A stretch of DNA of 64,000 bases, taken from the NCBI GenBank assembly GCA_014656015.1, contig BNBP01000012.1, forward strand, positions 62,001-126,000. The letters run 5' to 3'. This DNA comes from Streptomyces griseoaurantiacus (lineage in GTDB: Bacteria; Actinomycetota; Actinomycetes; Streptomycetales; Streptomycetaceae). The stretch's first letter is position 1. Each line of letters opens with the position of its first letter. The notes under the pieces were generated by a model. That model was not told the origin of the DNA. It ran no database searches and saw only the letters and a list, made by a program, of their open reading frames with translations. Both the position numbers and the translations under genes were made by a program. This document shows, in pieces, positions 54,303-63,052 of the stretch.

Positions 54303-54364
54303 CGGTCTTGAAAACCGTCGTCGTGGCAACACGACCGTGGGTTCAAATCCCACCGCCTCCGCGC
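54303..54364 (+). repeat. attR: 62-bp core
   Basis: Exact copy of 40348-40409. It contains only the 3' part of tRNA-Ser (anticodon stem onward), so it is a tRNA fragment, not a gene. It marks the right end of the element. Confidence 0.96.
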
Positions 54365-54378
54365 GAGAAGCAGTGACA

Positions 54379-54412
54379 ACGGCCCCTGACCGAAAGACCG
54401 GTCAGGGGCCGT
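54379..54412. terminator. Hairpin just outside attR
   Basis: A 13-bp stem (ACGGCCCCTGACC and complement) with an 8-nt loop. Before insertion this would have lain about 15 bp after tRNA-Ser, so it is the original tRNA terminator displaced by the element. Confidence 0.8.
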
Positions 54413-54444
54413 CGTGCCGGGCGGAGCGCGGACGCTGCTGATTC

Positions 54445-54891
54445 GTGGCTCCCCCCGGCCCCGTGTGCCAGGATCGCGGGAGGCTGCGACTCACCGATTT
54501 CATCATCGACTGCCCGGACACGATGAAACTGGCGGCCTTCTATGCGGAGGTGACGGGCCGTCCGGTCAAGGAAGGCAGCTCCGAGGACTGGGCCGGCATC
54601 CGGTTCGGCGAGATCGAGCTGGCCTTCATCCGGGTGGAGGACCACCGTGCTCCGCAGTGGCCCGACAGCGAGCACCCCAAGCAGTTCCATCTGGACTTCG
54701 AAGTGGACGACATCGAGTCCGAGCAGCGCCGCGTCCTCGACCTCGGCGCGACGCTGAGGCAGGACTTCATCGGGCCCGAGGGCTACGGCTGGAGGATCTA
54801 CACCGACCCGGCCGGCCACCCCTTCTGCCTGTGCCACAACAAGGGCGTCGTCTGGACCGACGAGGGGCCGGTCTGGCCCGAGCACGGCTGA
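54445..54891 (+). CDS. VOC-family (glyoxalase/bleomycin-resistance fold) protein
   Basis: A 148-residue single VOC module pair: DFIIDCPDTMKLAAFYAEVTGRPV, FHLDFEVDDIESEQRRVLDLGA, IYTDPAGHPFCLCHN. The metal-ligand His/Glu positions are partly visible (FHLDFEV). It could be a lyase, dioxygenase or resistance protein. The start is uncertain (GTG 54445 or 54463). Confidence 0.8.
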   Translation: MAPPGPVCQDRGRLRLTDFIIDCPDTMKLAAFYAEVTGRPVKEGSSEDWAGIRFGEIELAFIRVEDHRAPQWPDSEHPKQFHLDFEVDDIESEQRRVLDLGATLRQDFIGPEGYGWRIYTDPAGHPFCLCHNKGVVWTDEGPVWPEHG

Positions 54892-54931
54892 GCCGCCCCG
54901 TGCGCGCGGTCATCGGTCCGGAGCGTCCAGC

Positions 54932-55600
54932 GTGAAAGCCGTGCCGGAGATCGCCCCGGGGCTGCCGGACGATCTTCGTCCCGGGCTCGTCTGGTACACG
55001 TCGTACGGCTCCAACACGCACCTGGGCCGTCTCGGGTGCTACATCCGCGGCGGTCGTCCGGACGGAGGAGCGAGGGTCTACCCGGGGTGCCGGGACACGC
55101 GGATGCCGGTCCGTTCGATCCCGGTCGAGTTGGCCGGCGCCGTGTACTTCGCGACCGAGTCGCCCGTGTGGGGCGGTGGGCGGGCGTTCTACGACCCCCG
55201 GGCCGAAGGGCGCGTGCCGGCGCGGGCGCATCTGGTCACCGCGGGGCAGTTCGCGGACATCGCGGCTCAGGAGATGTACCGGGAGCCGGGCGCGGAGCTG
55301 GATCTCACCACCGTGCTGACGCGGGGTACGGCGACCCTGGGGGACGGACGCTACGAGACGCTGGTCTGCGCCGGTCAGGTGGACGGGGTGCCGGTGCTGA
55401 CCTTCACCGCGCCCTGGGGGATGGGGGACGTCCCCTGGAATCCGCCCTCGGCCGCGTACGTGCGCCATGTGGCGGCGGGGCTGCTGTCGGCGGGTGCGTG
55501 GGACGTGCGGACGGTCGCCTCGTACGTGGCCGGCTGCCCGGGCGCGGCCGGCCACTGGTCGCGGGAGACCGTCGAGGACCTGCTGCGCGACGGGCGGTGA
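54932..55600 (+). CDS. Uncharacterised protein with a YGSN motif (GGCT-like)
   Basis: A 222-residue soluble protein. WYTSYGSNTHLGRLGCYIRGG resembles the YGSN motif of gamma-glutamylcyclotransferase-like proteins. The C-terminal half (MGDVPWNPPSAAYVRHVAAG; SYVAGCPGAAGHWSRE) is not assigned. The GTG at 54932 is the likely start. The function is not known. Confidence 0.62.
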   Translation: MKAVPEIAPGLPDDLRPGLVWYTSYGSNTHLGRLGCYIRGGRPDGGARVYPGCRDTRMPVRSIPVELAGAVYFATESPVWGGGRAFYDPRAEGRVPARAHLVTAGQFADIAAQEMYREPGAELDLTTVLTRGTATLGDGRYETLVCAGQVDGVPVLTFTAPWGMGDVPWNPPSAAYVRHVAAGLLSAGAWDVRTVASYVAGCPGAAGHWSRETVEDLLRDGR

Positions 55601-55754
55601 GCCCCGAGGCTCCCCGCGGCCGCTCCCCCTCGCTCGGCAGCCGCTCGCATGCGGGGTTCCCGGGCGGGTGCTGCAATGGCGGGTGGGAGGTGGCGCAGGC
55701 GGGTACGGGCCCCTGAGCACGGCACTTTCCCGGCCGAGACGGAGGAAACGTGTC

Positions 55755-57158
55755 GTGACGCCGCCGGACCAGCCAGGGGCCTCCGCCGCCCCCACCGAGC
55801 CGGAGGAGGCCGACCGGCTGCGCACGCTGCTGAATTCCCGCCCTTACCGGAAGGCGCTGGTGTTCTCGGCGCTCCTCGGCATCCCGGTCTCGCTGGTCGC
55901 CTTCCTCTTCCTCGCCGCGCTCCACGAGCTGGAGCACCTGCTCTGGGTCTCGCTGCCGTCCGGGCTGGGTCTGAGCACCGCTCCCTGGTGGTGGCCGCTG
56001 CCGCTGCTGACGCTCGCCGGTCTCGCCGTGGGCCTGGTCGTCACGCGTCTGCCGGGTGGCGGCGGGCATGTCCCCGCCGGGGGCCTGCACGCCGGGGGGA
56101 TGGCGCCGGCCGCCCTGCCCGGGGTGATCCTCGCCGCCCTCGCCAGTCTTCCGCTCGGTGCCACCCTCGGACCCGAGGCCCCGCTGATCGCGCTCGGCGG
56201 CGGCCTCGCGCTGTGGTTCAGGAACCTCGCCCGGGCACCGGACACCCCGCAGAGCACGGCGCTGCTCGGCGCGGCAGGGGCCGCCGCCGCGCTGTCCGCG
56301 ATCTTCGGGAACCCGCTGGTGGGCGGCATCCTGCTGATCGAGACGGCCGGGGTGGGCGGGCCCCAGCTGTTCGCGGTCATGCTGCCCGCGCTGCTGGCCA
56401 GCGGCATCGGAGCCCTGGTGTTCACGGGGTGCGGCCGCTGGACCGGTATCGACACCGGAAGCCTCTCGGTGCGGCTCGGCGCCCCCACCCCGCACCTCGA
56501 CATCGGGGACGTGATCTGGGCGGTGGTGCTGGGCGTCGTGATCGCCGCCGCCGTCCACCTTGCGCTGTCCGGCGGCCGCCGCACAGCGGCGTCGATCATG
56601 GGCCGGCCGGTCCTCCGCACGGGGCTGTGTGCCCTCGCCGCCGGAGTGTGTGCCGCCGTGTACGCACTGGCCACGGACCGGTCGCCGGCCGACGTGGCCT
56701 CCTCGGGGCAGAGCACCCTCGCCCACCTGGCCGCGCACCCGCACGCCTGGGGTGTGGGTGCCCTGGTCGGCGTGCTGCTGTGCAAGGGCGTGGCCTACGC
56801 GCTGTGCCTGGGCGGTCTGCGGGGCGGCCCCGTCTTCCCCGCCCTCTTCCTCGGCGCCGCCGTGGGTGTACTGCTCGCCCCGCTGCCCGGCCTCGGTGTC
56901 GTGCCCGGGCTGGCCGTGGGCATGGCGGCCGCGTCGACGGCCGCGCTGCGACTGCCGGTCAGCTGTGTGGTGCTGGTCGTGCTGGTGCTCGGCGGCGCCG
57001 AGATGATCCCGGTGGTGATCCTCGCCGCGGTCGTCGCCTTCATCACGGCCGAACTGCTGCCGCCCGGACGCCTGCCCCTGCCCCCGTCACCGACCGCGGC
57101 CGGGAGCGGCCCGGGCCCCGGCGGGACGACGGGCCGCGGGCTCCGGGCCCCGGAGTGA
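55755..57158 (+). CDS. ClC-family chloride channel/antiporter-like membrane protein
   Basis: A 467-residue membrane protein with about 10-12 hydrophobic segments. GATLGPEAPLIALGGGLAL corresponds to the ClC anion filter GREGP (here GPEAP), AIFGNPLVGGILLIE to helix H/I, and GGLRGGPVFPALFLGAAVGVLL to the GxFxP motif. The proton-glutamate of transporters is replaced or shifted, so it may be a channel. The GTG at 55755 has GGAGG upstream. Confidence 0.85.
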   Translation: MTPPDQPGASAAPTEPEEADRLRTLLNSRPYRKALVFSALLGIPVSLVAFLFLAALHELEHLLWVSLPSGLGLSTAPWWWPLPLLTLAGLAVGLVVTRLPGGGGHVPAGGLHAGGMAPAALPGVILAALASLPLGATLGPEAPLIALGGGLALWFRNLARAPDTPQSTALLGAAGAAAALSAIFGNPLVGGILLIETAGVGGPQLFAVMLPALLASGIGALVFTGCGRWTGIDTGSLSVRLGAPTPHLDIGDVIWAVVLGVVIAAAVHLALSGGRRTAASIMGRPVLRTGLCALAAGVCAAVYALATDRSPADVASSGQSTLAHLAAHPHAWGVGALVGVLLCKGVAYALCLGGLRGGPVFPALFLGAAVGVLLAPLPGLGVVPGLAVGMAAASTAALRLPVSCVVLVVLVLGGAEMIPVVILAAVVAFITAELLPPGRLPLPPSPTAAGSGPGPGGTTGRGLRAPE

Positions 57159-57196
57159 CGAGCGGGACGGTACGGGCGGACGGTGAGCGGGAGGCC

Positions 57197-58213
57197 CTAG
57201 GTGGGGTGGCGCGGTGTCATCCGGGCCGCCGAGGCGACGGTGGAACGGGCCTCACGGAGCGGGAGGCCGGTGTGGACGGCGGCGTCGATCAGGGCGGCGG
57301 TCAGGGTGGGGCCCAGGCCGTTCTCGTAGGCGCGGCAGGCGGCCCAGAAGAGGCGCGTGTTGCGCTGGCCGGTGTGAGCGCTGAGGACGAACTGGATCAG
57401 GCCGTCGCCCTGGTGGGCGCGGGCGAGGGCGTCGTCCGGATGTGAGCCGGTGCGGCTTCCGGCGCCGTGTCCGGGCTCCCGTCCGGTGCCGGCCGCCGTG
57501 CCCCGGAGGCCCACGCGGGCGTGGCGCGGCGGTGGCAGCAGCAGGCGCAGCAGAGGGGTCGGGCAGGGGGCGGGCGACAGGTGGGCCGCGCCCGGTGCCG
57601 TCTCGTAGACGCCGTGGTCGGTGCGGGAGCCGGGGCCGACGAGGTAGCCGCCGGCCCCCCGGATGTCGATGCCGGGGGCCAGCCGGCTCGCGGAGTTGGG
57701 CACCACGACGTCCGGCGGTCCGGTGAGCCACAGGTGGCGGCCGCCGCTCGGGGTGACGACCACGACCGTCGGCGGGATGGTGAACAGGTGGCGCAGTGCC
57801 AGTTCGCGCAGGGCGGTGGTGGAGTCGGTGCCGGACTTGGTGTCCAGGTCGACGCCGATCAGATGGTGCGGGGGCAGCCCGCAGGCGATGCCGTAGCCGG
57901 TGGCCCAGGGGGCGGCGGCGAACAGTTCTCGGATGCGCCGGGGGTCGGTGGAGGCGTCGTGGACGCCGTGGCCGAAGCGGCCGCACTCGCCGTGGCAGGG
58001 CGGGCCGACCGGCCCTCCGGGAGCGGCGCGGTCGGGGCGGTCGGCCCGATCGGGACGGTCGCGGTGGGTGGCGAGGTCGGGGCGGTCGCGGTGCGGGGAG
58101 CGCAGGGCCGGCAGCTTCGTGCGCGACAGCGGGATCACCGCGAGGCCGCGCTCGGCGGCGGACAGGGCGTGGGCCAGGGCCAGGGTGGTGGCCTGCCGGT
58201 CGATGGTGGCCAT
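57197..58213 (-). CDS. Chromosomal Prim-Pol domain protein
   Basis: A 338-residue bifunctional DNA primase/polymerase N-terminal domain protein. Catalytic acidic motif GVDLDTKSG (about 118), VVVTPSGGRHLWL with the conserved His, and GIDIRGAGGYLVGPGS are all present. A DRPD/DRADRPDRA low-complexity insertion lies near residues 35-70. A Cys/His pair (CHGECGRFGHGVHD) matches the zinc site. The ATG at 58213 is assumed; 58231 or 58285 would add basic residues. It is 2.8 kb beyond attR and not near transfer genes. Confidence 0.82.
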   Translation of the reverse strand: MATIDRQATTLALAHALSAAERGLAVIPLSRTKLPALRSPHRDRPDLATHRDRPDRADRPDRAAPGGPVGPPCHGECGRFGHGVHDASTDPRRIRELFAAAPWATGYGIACGLPPHHLIGVDLDTKSGTDSTTALRELALRHLFTIPPTVVVVTPSGGRHLWLTGPPDVVVPNSASRLAPGIDIRGAGGYLVGPGSRTDHGVYETAPGAAHLSPAPCPTPLLRLLLPPPRHARVGLRGTAAGTGREPGHGAGSRTGSHPDDALARAHQGDGLIQFVLSAHTGQRNTRLFWAACRAYENGLGPTLTAALIDAAVHTGLPLREARSTVASAARMTPRHPT

Positions 58214-58639
58214 GCGTCGATTTTCGTACATGCGTTCGAGAAAGGGAAGGGGGTTTTCGGGCGGGCGGGCGGTCCGTGCGGCCATTCGAGGGATGTGGCG
58301 TCATGCGCCGACGTCCGGGGGTGTACTCCGCCGGCCTCGCGGGCGGAACCTTTCGCCGCTTGCCGGGTCTGGCCGGGAGGGGGGAGCGGGGCCTCTCCCT
58401 CGCGGGTGCGTCACGCGGAGAGGGTCGGCGAAAAGGTCGCGAAGGGGGTTTATCGACTTGTCCTCACGCTTCAGGGGGAATCGCCCCTTCCGGGGTGGTT
58501 GGCTCGGGTCCGGTCGGGCAGCTTGGAGGCGCGACGTCGTGCAGCACTCCAGGGCGGTCGGCCAACTGCCCTGAGAACAGCCGTACTTCACGTGCGTCCG
58601 GCCTTCGCCGGTGCGTACTCCCGCTTCTGGAGGAAGAAC
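58214..58639. other. Divergent promoter region
   Basis: 426 bp between the Prim-Pol gene and the secreted-protein gene. No gene supported. The last 130 bp before 58640 is less GC-rich and probably holds the promoter and leader of the secreted protein. Confidence 0.4.
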
Positions 58640-58951
58640 ATGGCAAGCATCCGTACCGCCCGCGTCCTCGCCGCCGTCGCGGCCCTGCCGCTGGCCGCCG
58701 CCCTCTTCACGGGCGTCGCCACCGCGGACAACGGCGCCGCCGCGGACGACGGGGCGAACGCGGCCGTGGCGACCGTCAGCGGCAGCGGGACCGGCCTCGA
58801 CAACCACGGCAACTCGGCGACGACACAGCAGCAGGCGCTCGGCGCCGGTGCCAGCAATCAGAGCAATACCGCCCAGGTGAACGGGTCCGCGTTCACGACC
58901 GTCAACCAGGGCAACGAGAACGTGACCGTCCACTTCACCCGTCTGTGGTGA
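58640..58951 (+). CDS. Small secreted curlin-like Asn/Gln-rich protein
   Basis: A 103-residue exported protein. The signal peptide (MASIRTARVLAAVAALPLAA) is cleaved near VATADNG. The mature 75 residues are Gly/Asn/Gln/Thr-rich with no Cys: GTGLDNHGNSATTQQQ, GAGASNQSNTAQVNGSAF, TVNQGNENVTVHF. These two or three strand-turn units resemble curlin/amyloid repeats. GGAGGAAG precedes the ATG. Function unknown; a surface or aerial-growth role is inference. Confidence 0.8.
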   Translation: MASIRTARVLAAVAALPLAAALFTGVATADNGAAADDGANAAVATVSGSGTGLDNHGNSATTQQQALGAGASNQSNTAQVNGSAFTTVNQGNENVTVHFTRLW

Positions 58952-59193
58952 GCGCTGCGGGGTCGACGGTCGCCGGCCGGCCCCGAGCGCCTGTACGGGG
59001 TGCGCTTCATGGGTTGTGACACGTCCGCGCGGCGGTGCCTCCGGTACCGCCGCGCAGGCGTGTCCGCCCTTCCGGCGGGCATCCGGCCGACGCGCGGGCC
59101 GGGTCCCCACATCGGGGGCGATTTGACGGCGGACGGCTGAACCCCGGGTGTGGCGGACCGTGCCGGGGGCGGGCAGGAACGTTCACTCGGGCC

Positions 59194-60201
59194 ATGCGTG
59201 AACGAGGGTGTGGTGGCTGGGGACGCGGTCGGGGCCCGAGGCGGGGGTGGGTGCCCCGAGGGGCCGTGGCGCGCGGGACGCGGGTGCGGGCGCGGGCGGG
59301 ACGGCGGAGCGGGTGGACGGCGCTCGTCGGGATCTGCGTCGTCTGGACACTGCTGTGCGGGGCCGGGGTGCCGGCCGCCCCCGACCGCACCGTCCCCGCC
59401 CGGAGCACCTCCGATTCCGCCCGCAGCGCCCTCGCCCGGACCGCCCCCGACTCCGCCCGCAGCGCCCCCGCCCGCACCGCCCCCGACCCCACCGTCACCT
59501 TCCGGGGCTGGGCCATGGACACCTGCGGCGCGCCCTCCACCGGCACACTCACCCGGTGGCGCACCTCCCGCTACCGCGCCCTCGGCATCTACTTCGGCGG
59601 CCGGGCCCGCGCCTGCCCCCAGCCCCGGCTCACCCCCGGCTGGGTGCGCGCCGTGGACCGCATGGGCTGGCGCCTGCTGCCGGTGTACGCCGGCTCGCAG
59701 GCACCCTGCGTGGGCGGCGGCGTCAAACCGCGTGTGTCGATCGGGAAGCATCCCGCGCGGCAGGGCGCGCGTGAGGGCCGTGACGCCGTGCGCCGGGCGC
59801 ACGCTCTCGGCCTGCTCACCGGCAGCGCGCTCTACCTGGACGTCGAGTCGTACGACCGCCGCAACACGTCCTGCGCCCGGCGGGTGCTCTCCTTCGTCCG
59901 CGCCTGGGACCGTGAGGTGGGCACCAGTGGGTATCTGCCGGGTTTCTACAGCAGCGCCGACACGGGCGTACGGCACATCGAGGGCGCCCGCCGCGCGGGG
60001 GTCGACAACCTGCCCGCCGTGATGTGGTTCGCCCGCTGGCGCGGCACTCCCCGGCTGTACGGGGAACCGGCACTGCGGCGGAGCGCGTGGCAGGGGCGGC
60101 GCATCCACCAGTACGCGGGGAACGTCCGCGAGCGGCACGGCGGCCGGAGCCTGCTCATCGACCGCAACCTCGTCGACGCCCCGGTGGCCCGGATCGGCTG
60201 A
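59194..60201 (+). CDS. Secreted DUF1906 (glycoside hydrolase-like) protein
   Basis: A 335-residue protein. A basic head and hydrophobic segment (WTALVGICVVWTLLCGAGVPA) form a signal/anchor, followed by an Ala/Arg/Ser/Pro linker with near-repeats of ARTAPDSARSA. The DUF1906 TIM-barrel follows (FRGWAMDTCGAPSTGTLTRW, GIYFGGRARAC, LLPVYAGSQAPC, ALYLDVESYD with acidic pair, GFYSSADTGVRH, IHQYAGNV). It resembles GH25-type lysozymes and may act on cell wall. The ATG at 59194 is chosen; the frame is open from 59035. Confidence 0.85.
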   Translation: MRERGCGGWGRGRGPRRGWVPRGAVARGTRVRARAGRRSGWTALVGICVVWTLLCGAGVPAAPDRTVPARSTSDSARSALARTAPDSARSAPARTAPDPTVTFRGWAMDTCGAPSTGTLTRWRTSRYRALGIYFGGRARACPQPRLTPGWVRAVDRMGWRLLPVYAGSQAPCVGGGVKPRVSIGKHPARQGAREGRDAVRRAHALGLLTGSALYLDVESYDRRNTSCARRVLSFVRAWDREVGTSGYLPGFYSSADTGVRHIEGARRAGVDNLPAVMWFARWRGTPRLYGEPALRRSAWQGRRIHQYAGNVRERHGGRSLLIDRNLVDAPVARIG

Positions 60202-60409
60202 CCCGACCGCCCCTGGCCCCTTCTCAGGAGCCCGTAGTCCGTTCCCACCGCCCCGTGGTCGTTTCTCAGGGGTCTACCCTCAGTACCCGCAGTAGCCCTC
60301 CTCCACCTTCAGGAGGTGGGGCCCTCCCCCCTCCTACAACCTGAGGGGGACACGGCTTCGGGACCTGCGGCCGATCCGCCGGAGTGGGCCCCGCTCCTAG
60401 CGTTGAGCC

Positions 60410-60973
60410 ATGACCACACTCGTCTGCACCAGCGCCTCGGCCGCCGCGACGCCGGCCCGGCAGACCTTGCCGCAGCCGTCGTACCCGTCGTTCTCGGCGT
60501 ACGTGGCGGCCCGCCAGCCGCTGCTGCTGCGCACCGCCCGGTCGCTCACCGCGAACCCGAGCGACGCGGAGGACCTGCTGCAGACGGCACTGGCCAAGAC
60601 GTACGTCGCGTGGGAGCGCATCCAAGACCACCGGGCGCTGGACGGGTACGTCCGCCGGGCGCTGGTCAACACGCGCACCTCCCAATGGCGCAAGCGGAAG
60701 GTCGACGAGTTCGCCTGCGAGGAGCTGCCGGAGCCCGAGATGACGCCGGCCACGGACCCGGCCGAGCAGCAGGCGCTGCACGACGCGATGTGGCGGGCGA
60801 TCCTGAAGCTCCCGGCGCGGCAGCGGGCGATGGTCGTCCTCAGGTATTACGAGGACCTGAGCGAGGCCCAGACGGCGGAGGTGCTCGGCGTCTCCATCGG
60901 CACGGTGAAGTCGGCGGTCTCACGTGCCCTCGGCAAGCTCCGCGAGGACCCGGAGCTGAGCCCGGTCCGCTAG
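60410..60973 (+). CDS. ECF sigma factor, SigE-like group (Streptomyces)
   Basis: A 187-residue sigma-70 region 2/4 protein. Region 2 (FSAYVAARQPLLLRTARSLTANPSDAEDLLQTALAKTYVAWERI) and region 4 (LPARQRAMVVLRYYEDLSEAQTAEVLGVSIGTVKSAVSRALGKLRE) are complete. The first 27 residues are low complexity. No anti-sigma gene is adjacent. The promoter region 60202-60409 has CTCC/GGAGG small hairpins. The ATG at 60410 lacks a good ribosome site. Confidence 0.9.
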   Translation: MTTLVCTSASAAATPARQTLPQPSYPSFSAYVAARQPLLLRTARSLTANPSDAEDLLQTALAKTYVAWERIQDHRALDGYVRRALVNTRTSQWRKRKVDEFACEELPEPEMTPATDPAEQQALHDAMWRAILKLPARQRAMVVLRYYEDLSEAQTAEVLGVSIGTVKSAVSRALGKLREDPELSPVR

Positions 60974-61023
60974 CGTCCGCCACGGCCCGGCGGGGCCCGT
61001 CCTCCGGGACCACGCCCGCACGC

Positions 61024-61112
61024 GCTCCCCGGCCTCTCCTGCCCGGGACCTGCTCCCCGGCCTCTCCTCCCCTGCCTCTCCTCCCCGGTGTCCGCTCCCC
61101 GGTGTCGGCTCC
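61024..61112. repeat. Pyrimidine-rich tandem repeat after the sigma gene
   Basis: GCTCCCCGGCCTCTCCT occurs exactly at 61024-61040 and 61052-61068, followed by shorter GCTCCCCGGTGTC-type units to 61112. The strand is nearly all C/T. It lies 50 bp past the sigma stop. Confidence 0.6.
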
Positions 61113-61188
61113 CACATCGGCTTCCGGTCGTCCGCAACTTCTGGCGCGACTTCTGAGCTGCTCTGATCGATCATTACTGCCGCTAGTG

Positions 61189-61206
61189 ACATACCAAGCG
61201 GTATGT
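61189..61206. promoter_or_regulatory. Palindromic operator of the acyl-CoA/AMP ligase gene
   Basis: ACATACC-AAGC-GGTATGT, a perfect 7-bp dyad, about 85 bp upstream of the ligase GTG. Such dyads upstream of fatty-acid/CoA ligase genes are usually TetR-family operators. The regulator is not in this window. Confidence 0.7.
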
Positions 61207-61290
61207 GAGCAGAATCAGGCCAACCCCTACCGCCGCGCACTCCTCGCGCGGCCATCCGCGTAGGCAATGTCGCCGCCCCGGGAGGACGCC

Positions 61291-62943
<1,653 letters not shown>

Positions 62944-62984
62944 CCGTCTGAGCGGTGCGGCGCGTGAGGGTGTCGGTCGGGCGG

Positions 62985-63000
62985 TGTTTCACGTGAAACA
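62985..63000. other. parS site, copy 4, between convergent genes
   Basis: TGTTTCACGTGAAACA, perfect 16-bp match, in the gap between the ligase and the receiver-domain gene. It is flanked by the 10-bp arms GTCGGTCGGG (62972-62981) and CCCGACCGAC (63004-63013), so the parS sits in a larger dyad that may also be a bidirectional terminator. Confidence 0.93.
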
Positions 63001-63052
63001 ACACCCGACCGACCAGACCGACCACTCTCGTGAACGCCCCTGTGCCCTCGTG

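Larger units (their letters stand above)
40348..54364. mobile_element. Integrative and conjugative element (AICE) in tRNA-Ser(UGA)
   Basis: About 13.96 kb between 62-bp direct repeats that regenerate the tRNA 3' end. It holds the usual AICE set: tyrosine integrase and excisionase next to attL, Prim-Pol plus ATPase replication genes, Spd-like membrane proteins, an FtsK-type TraB, and a GntR regulator. Cargo is GNAT plus DarTG. Transfer in this class is of double-stranded DNA by TraB alone, with no relaxase; none is seen here. Whether it is functional is doubtful because the replication ATPase gene has a frameshift. Confidence 0.95.

Noticed and set aside
54303..54358. Second tRNA-Ser
   Set aside because: Only the 3' half is present, with no D arm or acceptor 5' strand; it is the attR copy.
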